Shown: positions 28,041-36,081 of the stretch, piece by piece
How positions within the stretch are numbered: position 1 is the stretch's first letter
Layout: each line of letters opens with the position of its first letter
Assembly: GCF_036013955.1 (NCBI RefSeq)
Contig: NZ_CP107903.1
Coordinates: 7,750,001-7,814,000 of the forward strand
DNA from: Streptomyces sp. NBC_00459
GTDB lineage: Bacteria > Actinomycetota > Actinomycetes > Streptomycetales > Streptomycetaceae
Length of the DNA: 64,000 nt
Direction: 5' to 3'
Made by a program: the position numbers and the translations under genes
Notes under the pieces: model-generated
Told to the model about the DNA's origin: nothing
Seen by the model: only the letters and a program-made list of their open reading frames with translations
Database searches by the model: none

Positions 28041-28556
28041 ATGAACCGCCGCACCATCTCGCGCAGGCCTGCCCGCCGTGCCGTCGCCCTCGCCCTCGGT
28101 ATCGCCGCCGTCACCGCCCTCCCGCTGGCGCTGACCGCCTCGGCCCGGGCGACCCCGGCCGAAGCAGCCTCCTGGACGCCCCGGACGGTGGCCGGCAGCC
28201 CGTCCGACTCCGTGACGCGCATCGCCGACTTCTACGGCGCCTACATCGACGCCCAGAGCGGCCCCGGCAACGGCGGAAGGCTCGCGACGGAACTCCGCAA
28301 GTACTACATCCACCCCGACTACCTGAAGAAACTGGTCGCCTGGGAGGAGAAGAACCACGCGGACGGCGTCCTGCGTGCCCAGAACGTCCCCGTCCGCTGG
28401 ACGGTCACCGACAACGGCACCGCCGACCACACGGAGGCCGGCATCACGCTGACCTGGGGCTCGGGGAGCACCGCCCACACCACCAAGCTGGTCGTCGACA
28501 TGACCCGGGACCACCGGATCATCCACATCGGCACGAAGGGCATCGGCGGGAAGTGA
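28041..28556 (+). CDS. Small secreted protein of unknown function
   Basis: This 171-residue protein has a twin-Arg-rich N-terminus (MNRRTISRRPARR), a hydrophobic core and a probable signal peptidase site after the ARATPAEA region (about residue 42). The mature part (FYGAYIDAQSG, ELRKYYIHPDYLKKLVAWEE) has no recognised domain and no cysteine. GGGGAG lies 9 nt before the ATG. A strong hairpin terminator follows 53 nt after the stop. It could be a companion of the frameshifted secreted protein upstream. Confidence 0.82.
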   Translation: MNRRTISRRPARRAVALALGIAAVTALPLALTASARATPAEAASWTPRTVAGSPSDSVTRIADFYGAYIDAQSGPGNGGRLATELRKYYIHPDYLKKLVAWEEKNHADGVLRAQNVPVRWTVTDNGTADHTEAGITLTWGSGSTAHTTKLVVDMTRDHRIIHIGTKGIGGK

Positions 28557-28608
28557 CCTACGGCGGGATCGGCAGCCCGCACTGGACAGTTCGGCCGATG
28601 CACCGCCC

Positions 28609-28642
28609 TCACGCGCCCGTCCACCACTGGACGGGCGCGTGA
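28609..28642 (+). terminator. Strong hairpin terminator (15-bp stem, 4-nt loop)
   Basis: Two exact complementary 15-nt arms, centred on loop CCAC, start 53 nt after the secreted-protein stop. The rest of the 322-nt gap (28557-28878) holds no supported gene. A minus-strand frame beginning at 28763 has no ribosome site. Confidence 0.75.
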
Positions 28643-28878
28643 ACTGCCGAAGCGCCCGCTCCAAACGCCCCTCCAGCAGCGCCCGAGGGGTGCGGCCGGG
28701 GTCCTGATCCGGCCAGGAACGGTCCAACCAGCCCCGTACATCCGGTCGTTGAGGATTCGACATGACTGCCGTGTTCAGGTCGCGGGCATGGATCCCGTGA
28801 ACGCGTTCGATCAGGAGGGGACAGTACACCGGCGTCCGGGCGGGGGTCATGAAGAGTCAGGCGCGAGGAGGCGGTCCC

Positions 28879-29382
28879 GTGACCATCGGGGCCTTCTCGG
28901 CGAAAACGGCGGAGGAAACGACCGAGAACGACGACAACTTCGACAACTACGACGACGGCGATGCCATCGGCGACGACGGTGGCGTGCACCGGGGGGAGGC
29001 GTCGCAATTGAGGCGCAGGCTGGGCTGTTCGGATCTGCGGGAGGTACCGGAGGCCCGCAGGGCACTGCGTGAGCTGTTGCGGCACTGGGGGAGGCCGGGC
29101 AGTTCGGAGATAGCGGAGCTGCTCACCAGCGAGCTGGTCACCAACGCGCTGGTCCACACCGACCGCGACGCGGTACTGACGGCCACCGTCTCGCCGCACG
29201 GACTACGCGTGGAGGTACGGGACTTCGTGGGACGCAGGCCGAGAATGCGCGCACCGAGCGCCGACGACGGTACGCATGGCAGAGGTCTGGTCCTGGTCGA
29301 GTCCCTCGCCGACGCGTGGGGAGTGCGCGCGCACGGAGTGGGCAAGGCGGTGTGGTTCGAACTGAACGGGGGCGCGGCCTGA
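28879..29382 (+). CDS. ATP-binding RsbW/SpoIIAB-like regulatory kinase
   Basis: This 167-residue protein is a stand-alone HATPase_c domain of the anti-sigma type. The N box reads LLTSELVTNALVHT. The G1 region DFVGRRPRMR and the G2-type HGRGLVLVESLADAWGV are intact. Before the domain there is an acidic stretch (NDDNFDNYDDGDAIGDDGG). Streptomyces carries many such proteins, and they regulate sigma factors or other partners by binding or phosphorylation. GTG at 28879 is chosen for the perfect GAGGAGG site 7 nt upstream; an in-frame ATG at 28849 would add 10 residues. It converges with the DUF2637 gene. Confidence 0.85.
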   Translation: MTIGAFSAKTAEETTENDDNFDNYDDGDAIGDDGGVHRGEASQLRRRLGCSDLREVPEARRALRELLRHWGRPGSSEIAELLTSELVTNALVHTDRDAVLTATVSPHGLRVEVRDFVGRRPRMRAPSADDGTHGRGLVLVESLADAWGVRAHGVGKAVWFELNGGAA

Positions 29383-29445
29383 ACAGGCCACGCCCCCATG
29401 TCGGTAGCGCTCGGTTCGCGCTCAACCCGTGTTCAGCGGTGTTGC

Positions 29446-30492
29446 TCAGCCGTACTGCTGCTCGAGGTCCCGGAGCTTGCGCTCCAGGGAGTCCAGGCGG
29501 GGCAGGGCCATCGTGTCGTCCTCCGCCGTGAGGTCGACGGTGATGGAGTCGCTGCTGCCACGAACGGGCTGGAGGGAGGGACGGGCGCGCAGCGGCAGCT
29601 GCTCGGCGGAGGAGGATATGGCAGGGTCCGAGGTGACCTGGGCGGGCGCCCGCTCCACCTCGACCTGCTGACCGCCACCGCCGCCACCGCCGCCGAACGG
29701 GCCGCGGTGGCCCCGGCTGATCGCCTTGAGGTGCGCGCGCTCGGCCCGCTCCTGCTCACGCCGGCGCAGACGCGCCTGCTCCTTCTGGCGCCGGTCCTCG
29801 CGCACCTCGTCGACCGCTTCGTCCAGGCTGCGCACACCCTCCAGGAGCATCAGCGACCAGGCCTTGTACGTCTCACGGGGCGCCCGCGCCCAGCGGACCA
29901 TACGGATCTGCGGCAGCGGACGCGGCACCAGACCCTGCTCGCGCAGAGCGGCCCGGCGGGTCTGCTTCAGCGCACGGTCGAAGAGCACCGCGGCGGACAG
30001 CGACATGCCGGCGAAGAACTGCGGGGCGCCCGCGTTGTCCAGACCCCGGGGCGCGTGCACCCAGTTGAACCAGGCGGCCGCGGCCGCGAACAGCCATACG
30101 AGTATCCGGGAACCGAGGGCCGCGTCACCGTGGCTGGCCTCGCGCACCGCGAGCACGGAGCAGAACATCGCCGCTCCGTCCAGACCGAACGGGACGAGGT
30201 ACTGCCAGCCGTCGGTGAGGTTCAGGTTCTGCTCGCCGAAGCCGACGAGGCCGTGGAAGGAGAGCGCTGCGGCGACCGCTGCACAGCAGAAGAGGAGTAC
30301 GTAGGACGCCGAGGCGAAAATGGCTTCCTTGCGCCTGCGGCGCTCTTCGGTGCGCTCCCACGAGTCGTCCTGGCTCGCTTTCGCCCCCGAGGAGCGCTTG
30401 CCGCGCGCCAGCACCGCCACCGCCGCCAGCACGCCCAGGAGCAGTACGGCGCCCGGAAGCAGCCAGTTAAGCGATATGTCGGTCAGTCTCAT
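29446..30492 (-). CDS. DUF2637 membrane protein
   Basis: This 348-residue protein of Streptomyces and relatives contains DUF2637. There are about five hydrophobic segments (about 10-30, 61-82, 95-115, 125-145 and 155-170). A long charged cytoplasmic tail follows, with an Arg/Glu-rich coiled-coil-like region (EDRRQKEQARLRRREQERAE) and a run of eight or more glycines. Related proteins in actinobacterial plasmids (SpdB2-like) act in conjugative spreading, but that role is not shown for chromosomal ones. ATG at 30492 has AAGGGA upstream; an ORF start 51 nt earlier lacks a ribosome site. Confidence 0.82.
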   Translation of the reverse strand: MRLTDISLNWLLPGAVLLLGVLAAVAVLARGKRSSGAKASQDDSWERTEERRRRKEAIFASASYVLLFCCAAVAAALSFHGLVGFGEQNLNLTDGWQYLVPFGLDGAAMFCSVLAVREASHGDAALGSRILVWLFAAAAAWFNWVHAPRGLDNAGAPQFFAGMSLSAAVLFDRALKQTRRAALREQGLVPRPLPQIRMVRWARAPRETYKAWSLMLLEGVRSLDEAVDEVREDRRQKEQARLRRREQERAERAHLKAISRGHRGPFGGGGGGGGQQVEVERAPAQVTSDPAISSSAEQLPLRARPSLQPVRGSSDSITVDLTAEDDTMALPRLDSLERKLRDLEQQYG

Positions 30493-30824
30493 CTGGGGTC
30501 CCTTGCATTGGGATAGGGCGTAACGCCCGCCATAGTGGCCCAATCCCCTCAGCCCTCAGGGGGTTTCGGGGCAAGAGGCCGCCTAAGGAGGTGCAAGGGG
30601 ATGCTCAGGGCGACATTCTGCTCGAACTGCCGCTTGAGGGGCGGGAGTTGAGTTCGAATAAGACTACCCGTACGGGTGGTTCCACGGAAAGTTCCTGCGA
30701 CAAGTGAGGAACCTGTGAAGTGCCCGTAACGAAGGGGAGCCCCAGTCGAACGTGATCTTACGGCGGCGATCCTACGGCACGCCGTGCACGCCCTCGGGCG
30801 AGGGGGCCGATTGCTGAGGGTGCC
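30493..30824. other. 332-nt gap with a short peptide frame and a 12-bp palindrome
   Basis: This region lies upstream of the DUF2637 gene and downstream of the FhuF-like gene. On the plus strand, ATG 30601 follows AAGGAGGTGCAAGGGG and encodes 16 residues (MLRATFCSNCRLRGGS, stop at 30651), which could be a leader peptide or chance. ACCCGTACGGGT at 30666-30677 is a perfect palindrome and may be an operator for the DUF2637 gene. No promoter is certain. Confidence 0.35.
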
Positions 30825-31667
30825 TCAACTCGCGGCGGGTGTCGTCGGCTTGGTGGCGCGGGTGTTCTCGCAGGTGCGCGGGCAGTTGTCGCACATCTCG
30901 TCCGGGCGGATCGTGTAGAAGAAGCAGCAGCTGGCCCGGTCGCGGGTGGGCGGGGTCGCGCCGTCCGGCCCGGTCGCGTCCCGGAAGCCCGCCGACCCGA
31001 CGAAGGGCCGGGTCGAGCCCGGCAGCAGCAGCTCCAGTTCGCGCCGCGCGCGGTCCGCTTCGCCGACGGCCTGTCCTATGTAGTGCAGGCCCTCCACGAC
31101 GTCGTCGGTCACCACGCCCCACAGGGCCCGGCCGCGCCGCCGCATCCGTGGCCCGAAACCGCCGAGCAGGGGCTCCAGGTGCTCGGTCAGCGCAGCCCGC
31201 ACCTCCCCGCGCAGCGCCTCCTCGTCGTCGACGACCCGGGCGCCGGGCCAGGTCGCCGCCGGGTCGTCGGGCAGACAGGCGAAGGTGCCGGTACGGACGC
31301 CGAAGCGCCCGTCGGTGCGGTGGTAGGAGACGTCCTCGACGGGCAGTCGCGGCACCCGGCGGTGCAGGAACCACGGCACGGTGATCAGCAGGCAGGCGGT
31401 CCACGCGTATCGGTGCAGCCCAAAACTCGCGACGACGTCCGGGCGGCCCCGCTCCCCGTAGTCCCGCAGCACCTGCTCGTCGTCCCAGGCGAGGAAGGAG
31501 TCGAGGTCGCCGTCGCCGGCCGCGAGCCCGGCGGCCCGGACCCAGCCGGCGCCGTTCGGATGCGCCTGCCCGGGGTCCAGCTCGATGACGGTCGCGTCCG
31601 GATAGGCCTCGGCGAGCCGGTCGTACGAGTCCGCGACGGCGGACCGGGCCTGCACGGGAGCGGACAT
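30825..31667 (-). CDS. FhuF-like ferric-siderophore reductase, iron-regulated
   Basis: This 280-residue protein resembles the FhuF/siderophore-iron reductase family, which reduces ferric siderophores in the cytoplasm to release iron. The C-terminal 2Fe-2S site has the diagnostic CC-X10-C-X2-C pattern: Cys247, Cys248, Cys259 and Cys262 (SCCFFYTIRPDEMCDNC). The middle LLITVPWFLHRRVP is typical. ATG at 31667 is favoured over the earlier in-frame ATGs because those lie upstream of, or inside, the iron box. The iron box 40 nt upstream predicts repression by a DtxR-type regulator (DmdR1 in Streptomyces) when iron is plentiful. Confidence 0.87.
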   Translation of the reverse strand: MSAPVQARSAVADSYDRLAEAYPDATVIELDPGQAHPNGAGWVRAAGLAAGDGDLDSFLAWDDEQVLRDYGERGRPDVVASFGLHRYAWTACLLITVPWFLHRRVPRLPVEDVSYHRTDGRFGVRTGTFACLPDDPAATWPGARVVDDEEALRGEVRAALTEHLEPLLGGFGPRMRRRGRALWGVVTDDVVEGLHYIGQAVGEADRARRELELLLPGSTRPFVGSAGFRDATGPDGATPPTRDRASCCFFYTIRPDEMCDNCPRTCENTRATKPTTPAAS

Positions 31668-31706
31668 GTCGGGACCACCGCATCTCGATAGATCGCTCGA
31701 AAGATC

Positions 31707-31725
31707 AAAGGTAAGGCTTACCTTA
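31707..31725 (-). promoter_or_regulatory. Iron box (DtxR/DmdR-type operator)
   Basis: AAAGGTAAGGCTTACCTTA contains a 17-bp perfect interrupted palindrome (AAGGTAAG-G-CTTACCTT). It matches 14 of 19 positions of the remembered Streptomyces/Corynebacterium iron box TTAGGTTAGGCTAACCTAA. It sits just upstream of the FhuF-like gene, overlapping its likely promoter. Confidence 0.78.
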
Positions 31726-31811
31726 CCCATCATGCCCGTCATGTGATCGGAAATTAACACCGGATCCGGCCCGGATTCGGCCTGGATCCGTACCTCGACT
31801 CGAATCGGGAT

Positions 31812-31839
31812 TTGAACTGACGGAATGTGCGCCTATGGT
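31812..31839 (+). promoter_or_regulatory. Candidate promoter for the GntR-family gene
   Basis: TTGAAC, a 16-nt spacer and TATGGT resemble a vegetative promoter reading towards the GTG at 31917. A small hairpin (GGCGAGT-AACA-ACTCGCC, 31848-31865) lies near the expected transcript start and could be an operator. Confidence 0.4.
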
Positions 31840-31916
31840 GCTTGACGGGCGAGTAACAACTCGCCGCAATGACCCCATGTGCCGTCAAGGTGCCATCTAG
31901 CCCGGAGGAGGCCCCC

Positions 31917-32804
31917 GTGCAGCACGCCGGCCCGCAGGGCACGCACGGCTCGCCCGAGACGAGGGCCCCGGCTTCGCACCCGGGCGCCGTACGGGTTCCA
32001 CCGCAGGCCAGGGCTGCGGACGTGGACCGCGGATGGGGTCCTGGGGCGAGCGCCCCGGCGGCTCGCCGGACGGCCGGCACGGGTGCGCCGGCCGATGTCG
32101 CCCGGGGCGAGCACACGCACAGTGAGCAGCCGATTCCGGCCCCTCGCACGACACGGTCCGGCCCCGCGCAGCCGCGTCCCGTGGTCCAGCGGTCCTCCGT
32201 GCGGGGCCAGATCCTCGACGCGCTGCGTTCGGCGCTCGTCGGGGGCGAGCTGGCACCCGGCGAGGTCTACTCGGCCCCCGCGCTGGGCGACCGGTTCGGG
32301 GTGTCCGCCACGCCCGTCCGCGAGGCGATGCAGCAGCTCGCGCTGGAGGGCGCCGTCGAGGTCGTCCCCAACCGGGGTTTCCGGGTCGTGGAACGCGGCG
32401 CCCGGGAGCTGGCCGAGCTGGCCGAGGTCCGCGCCCTGATCGAGCTTCCGGTGCTGCTCCGCCTGGCCCGCACGGTGCCCGCCGAACGCTGGACGGAGCT
32501 GCGCCCCCTCGCCGAGGCGACGGCCGACGCGGCGTCCACCGGCTGCCGGGCCACCTACGCGGAGACCGACCGGGCCTTCCACCGGGCCGTCCTGTCCCTC
32601 GCCGGCAACACCCAGCTGGTCCAGATCGCCGACGACCTCCACCGCCGTGCCCAGTGGCCCCTGGTGGACGCGAAGGCCGACACGGCCCGATCGGCCCTCA
32701 TGGCGGACGCGGCGGATCACATGGCCTTGCTGGACGCCTTGGCCGCAAAGGACGCGGCAGTGGTCCAGTCACTGGTGCGGGAACATGTGACAGGCGCCCA
32801 CTGA
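31917..32804 (+). CDS. GntR-family transcriptional regulator, FadR/FCD type
   Basis: This 295-residue protein has a winged helix-turn-helix at about 92-160 (SSVRGQILDALRSALVGGEL, then SATPVREAMQQLALEGAVEV). An FCD ligand-binding domain follows at about 165-290, with the usual ETDRAFHRAVLSLAGN and DHMALLDALAAKD segments. The first 90 residues are disordered and rich in Pro, Ala and His, unusually long for the family. GTG at 31917 has GGAGGAGG upstream. The ligand is unknown. A partial intergenic repeat follows the stop. Confidence 0.88.
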   Translation: MQHAGPQGTHGSPETRAPASHPGAVRVPPQARAADVDRGWGPGASAPAARRTAGTGAPADVARGEHTHSEQPIPAPRTTRSGPAQPRPVVQRSSVRGQILDALRSALVGGELAPGEVYSAPALGDRFGVSATPVREAMQQLALEGAVEVVPNRGFRVVERGARELAELAEVRALIELPVLLRLARTVPAERWTELRPLAEATADAASTGCRATYAETDRAFHRAVLSLAGNTQLVQIADDLHRRAQWPLVDAKADTARSALMADAADHMALLDALAAKDAAVVQSLVREHVTGAH

Positions 32805-32813
32805 CCCGACGGC

Positions 32814-32870
32814 AGGGGCGCGGGGACCTGCGCGACAAGCCACAACGCACCCGCACCCGCACCCGCAGTC
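32814..32870 (+). repeat. Partial copy of the dispersed Streptomyces intergenic repeat
   Basis: AGGGGCGCGGGGACCTGCGC and the following GACAAGCC match the right arm of the large palindrome at 39983-40144. It starts 10 nt after the GntR-gene stop and ends in a CCCGCA tandem. Confidence 0.65.
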
Positions 32871-32912
32871 GCCTCGCCTCGCCACCGCACTACGCCCTAC
32901 GGCCGGCGCAAC

Positions 32913-33686
32913 CTACGCAGACGCCGCCGGTGGAGCCAACTGCCGCGCCAGCCAGGTGGGTACACCCCCGAGCAACCGGAACAACCGTCCCGCCTCCGCC
33001 CGCAGCCGCGAAGCCTCCGGCTCGGACTCCGCGTCGGCGAGCGACGCCAGCGCGGGCGCCGTCCCCACGAGATATCCCAACTCCTCCCGGATCCGCAGCG
33101 ATTCGCTGAACCCGTGCCGTGCCTCCGCCAACTCCCCGTCGCGCAGGGCGAGTCCGGCCAGATGGCGCCATGTGAACGACAGCAGCAGCGGATCGGCGTG
33201 CGCGGTGGCCCCCGCGTGCGCGCGCCGGTACGCGGCCCGCGCCGCCTGCGGAGAACGCGCCAGGTTCTCGGCCAGCAGCCCTCGCCGGAAGTCCAGCACC
33301 GCCCGTCCCGGCGCCCCCGGCGGGATCAGTGCCGCCGCCCGCCCCAGCGCGGCCCGCGCCTCGTCGGCGCGGTCCCGTACGCCGAGCAGGGTCGCCGCGT
33401 ACGCCAGCTGCCCGCGCTCGCATGCCGCCGCGCCCCGCTCGTCGTCGCTCCGGGCCACCGCCTCCGCCGTACGGAGCGCGTCCTCGGCCTCGCCCCAGCC
33501 CTGCTCGGTGTAGAGGCACCGTTCCACGAGCAGCGCGGCCCGCTGGAGCGAGGCGTCGGCCGTCGTGGGGTCGAGCAGCGCCGCCGCGTCCGCCCAACAG
33601 GCGCGTGAGCGCAGCCGCCATACCGCGGTCTGGAGCGGATCGTCACCAGAGGTCGTTCCGGAACCAGACATGGCGGTGTACGCCAC
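32913..33686 (-). CDS. TPR-like helical protein of unknown function
   Basis: This 257-residue, alanine-rich protein appears to be made of helical hairpins of TPR type (ACWADAAALLDP, GWGEAEDALRTAEAVARSD, SPQAARAAYRRAHAG, GELAEARHGFSESLRIREEL). Such folds bind proteins; the partner is unknown. The start chosen is GTG 33686, with GGGGAGGG upstream; an ATG 15 nt further in is an alternative. It ends opposite the GntR regulator gene. Confidence 0.75.
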   Translation of the reverse strand: MAYTAMSGSGTTSGDDPLQTAVWRLRSRACWADAAALLDPTTADASLQRAALLVERCLYTEQGWGEAEDALRTAEAVARSDDERGAAACERGQLAYAATLLGVRDRADEARAALGRAAALIPPGAPGRAVLDFRRGLLAENLARSPQAARAAYRRAHAGATAHADPLLLSFTWRHLAGLALRDGELAEARHGFSESLRIREELGYLVGTAPALASLADAESEPEASRLRAEAGRLFRLLGGVPTWLARQLAPPAASA

Positions 33687-34074
33687 GTTGCCCTCCCCAA
33701 GGTCCTGTCCTTCGGATCAGCTCGGGGTCGCGCGGTTCGGCACGCACGGCTGCGGCGTTGTCGTGGTTGCCGACTTCCCCACGCGTCGACGCCCCCTCCG
33801 CCTTGCAGCTGCACGCACCAAGCCACGCTCACCGGCGACACAAGGCACCGCGCCTTGACACCGGCCCGCTCCGGGGAGCGGGCCCAGCACGCCATCGAGC
33901 TGTTGAGTGGTGGCGGCATCTCAGCACGAATCCCGGTGCCGGGCCAAGGGGGTGGGTGAAAGAATTCACAAAGTCGAGGAAGAATGAGTGCCCCGGTTGC
34001 CGCGCGACCGGTCCCACCCGGCGCACATCAGGACCGCACGCCCCGAGCCCCCCTCCCTGTACGCCTCCGTGGAT
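33687..34074. other. Gap between the TPR-like gene and the PucR-family gene
   Basis: This 388-nt region contains a hairpin listed separately (33863-33884) and the upstream region of the TPR-like gene. A short plus-strand frame at 33984 is not supported as a gene. I see no other feature. Confidence 0.5.
33863..33884 (-). terminator. Hairpin terminator downstream of the PucR-family gene
   Basis: GGCCCGCTC-CGGG-GAGCGGGCC (flanked to a full 10-bp complement) lies about 190 nt after the regulator's stop and before the TPR-like gene start, so it can separate the two transcripts. Confidence 0.5.
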
Positions 34075-35763
34075 TCAGCTCATCCGCAACGCCAGGAAGA
34101 AGTCCAACTTGTCCTCCAGCCGCGACAGGTCACGGCCCGTCAACTGCTCGATCCGCCCCACCCGGTACCGCAGCGTGTTGACATGCAGATGCAGCCGCGC
34201 GGCGCACCGCGTCCACGAGCCGTCGGACTCCAGGAACGCCTCCAGTGTCGGGATCAGCTCGGCCCGGTGACGCCGGTCGTAGTCCCGCAGGGGGTCGAGG
34301 AGACGGGCCGTGAAGGCGCGGCGGACGTCGTCCGGGACGAACGGGAGCAGCAGCACGTGGGAGGCCAGTTCCTGGTGGCCCGCCGCGCACACCCGGCCGG
34401 GGCGCGCCCCGGCCACCCGGCGGGCGTGCCGGGCCTCCTCCAGCGCCCCGCGCAGCCCCTCCGCCGAGTGCACGGCCGCGCTGACGCCGATCGTGAGCCG
34501 CCCGTCGTCGTCCAGACCCGCCGACAGCGGGTCCCGTACGGCGGTGAGCAGTTCCTCGGCCAGAATCCCCGCCTCCGAACCGTCGTGCTCCGACGACACC
34601 GCCGGCAGCGGTACGAGTGCGACCGCCTCGTCGCCCGTATGGGCCACGGCGATCCGGGCGGAGTGCTCCGGTCCCGTCAGCAGCGGGTCGACAAGGATTT
34701 CCTCCAGCAACGCCTGGGCCACCGGGCCGCCCTCGATCTCGCCGCCGGCCCAGTCCACGCGGGCCACGACGACCTGCCAGTGCGGGGCCGCGCCGAGGCC
34801 GGGGAGCAGGACCGGTGCGGCGACCCGCAGCCGGGCCGCGATCTCGGCGGGCGCGGCGCCCGTCTGCACCAGCTCCAGGACCTCCTGGGCGAGCCGCCGC
34901 CGCACCACGCGTTCCGCGTCGCGCCGGTCCCGCTCGACCGCGATCAGCTGTGTGACGCCCTGGAGCAGATCGAGCCGCTCGGCCGGCCAGTCCCCGGCAT
35001 CCGCCTCGACGGCGAGCAGCCAGTCGGACAGCAGGGTCTCGCGTACGTCCCGTGAGCCGCCCGGCGCGGTGGTGGGGCTGCTGCCGCGGACGGAGAAGAG
35101 GGAGTACGTCGTGCCGCCCACCGTCACCCGATGGGGGCTGAGCGCACGTCGGCTCCCGGTGCGGGCCGCCGTCAGGTGCTCGGCGGCCAGCGCCGCGCAC
35201 ACGTCGGGGGCCGGGGCGGGGCCGGAGACTTTCGAGCCCGCGATGAGCCGTCCGGCGGGGGAGAGGACCCAGGCGCCCAGGTCGAGATCCGAGCCGAGCA
35301 GATCCAGGACCACGTCGGGGCCGCCGCCCGCCGGACCCGAGGTCATCATGCGCCGGTGCCGGTCCACGACGGCCGCCAGATCCCCGGCGCGCTCACCGGA
35401 CACCTGCCGGACGACATGCTCGGTGATCGACGCGAACGCCACCGACTCGTGCACCGCGAACAGCGGCAGCCGATGCCGGGCGCAGGCCGCGACCAGGTCG
35501 TCCGGGATGTTCCCCAGCTCGGCCTCACCGGCACCCAGGGCCGCGACCCCGGCCCCCGCCAGGAGCCGCACGAAGGACTCCGAGTCCCCCGGGTCCCGGC
35601 GCCAGGCCAGGCCGGTGAGCACCAGCTCGCCGCCCGAGAGGTAACGGCTGGGGTCCCTGAGGTCGGTGGTCATCACCCCGCGTACGGTGCGGTCCAGCTC
35701 GTCCTCGCCGCCGAGCAGCGTGAGGCCCAGCGCGTCGGTGTCCAGCAGTGCGCGCAGCCGCAT
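34075..35763 (-). CDS. PucR-family transcriptional regulator of purine catabolism
   Basis: This is a regulator of 562 residues. The N-terminal PucR sensor domain covers about 1-125 (TTDLRDPSRYLSGGELVLTG). A GGDEF-like middle region follows at about 290-450. The C-terminal helix-turn-helix is at about 495-555 (LEAFLESDGSWTRCAARLHL, then LRYRVGRIEQLTGRDL). ATG at 35763 matches the family N-terminus; the frame is open far upstream without a start signal. It diverges from the xanthine dehydrogenase operon across a 318-nt region, so control of purine breakdown is the likely role. Confidence 0.9.
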   Translation of the reverse strand: MRLRALLDTDALGLTLLGGEDELDRTVRGVMTTDLRDPSRYLSGGELVLTGLAWRRDPGDSESFVRLLAGAGVAALGAGEAELGNIPDDLVAACARHRLPLFAVHESVAFASITEHVVRQVSGERAGDLAAVVDRHRRMMTSGPAGGGPDVVLDLLGSDLDLGAWVLSPAGRLIAGSKVSGPAPAPDVCAALAAEHLTAARTGSRRALSPHRVTVGGTTYSLFSVRGSSPTTAPGGSRDVRETLLSDWLLAVEADAGDWPAERLDLLQGVTQLIAVERDRRDAERVVRRRLAQEVLELVQTGAAPAEIAARLRVAAPVLLPGLGAAPHWQVVVARVDWAGGEIEGGPVAQALLEEILVDPLLTGPEHSARIAVAHTGDEAVALVPLPAVSSEHDGSEAGILAEELLTAVRDPLSAGLDDDGRLTIGVSAAVHSAEGLRGALEEARHARRVAGARPGRVCAAGHQELASHVLLLPFVPDDVRRAFTARLLDPLRDYDRRHRAELIPTLEAFLESDGSWTRCAARLHLHVNTLRYRVGRIEQLTGRDLSRLEDKLDFFLALRMS

Positions 35764-36081
35764 TCTCGTCGCCGCCGTTCTGTCCGAGAGCCGCGCTTTT
35801 CCGCCTGCGCGGCGATCACTGTTTCCAGGGAAAATCAGAGAGGTTACTGATGGCCTCTGTTCATACGAATCTACAAGACGATCGCCCTGGCCAGCCAACT
35901 CCTTCATGGTTTCCGTGACTGACCCGGGTGGAGCACAGCCCTGTGTACTGGCTCCACCGCACGTGAACAGCACATGAACGAGCCAATCGCGCGACCCGGC
36001 GGTCGACTCCCGGGACCACCTGTACGACGGGGACGACCTGTACGACCGAGACGACCGAGACGAAGAGGAAAAGAGCCGGTC
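35764..36081. other. Divergent control region, PucR-family gene / xanthine dehydrogenase operon
   Basis: This 318-nt region separates the two start codons and is A+T-richer than its surroundings near 35820-35880. It holds an 8+8 inverted repeat (35927-35958) and a shorter one around GAGAGGTTACTGATGGCCTC near 35840. No certain -10/-35 pair was found. Confidence 0.5.
35927..35958. promoter_or_regulatory. Inverted repeat GGTGGAGC-N16-GCTCCACC, candidate operator
   Basis: The two 8-nt arms are exact complements, with 24 nt between arm centres, a little over two helical turns. It lies about 165 nt from the PucR-family start and 124 nt before the first dehydrogenase gene. The position suits a shared operator, perhaps for the PucR-family protein itself. 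Confidence 0.4.

Noticed and set aside
27888..28850. A minus-strand frame across the small secreted-protein gene, including MSNPQRPDVRGWLDRSWPDQ
   Set aside because: The N-terminal part looks protein-like but has no ribosome site, then runs antisense through a gene with a signal peptide and is crossed by a strong terminator hairpin.
33984..34181. A 65-codon plus-strand frame beginning MSAPVAARPVPPG
   Set aside because: A GAGGAAG precedes the ATG, but the frame overlaps the end of the PucR-family gene and the translation is low-complexity Pro/Ser/Arg.
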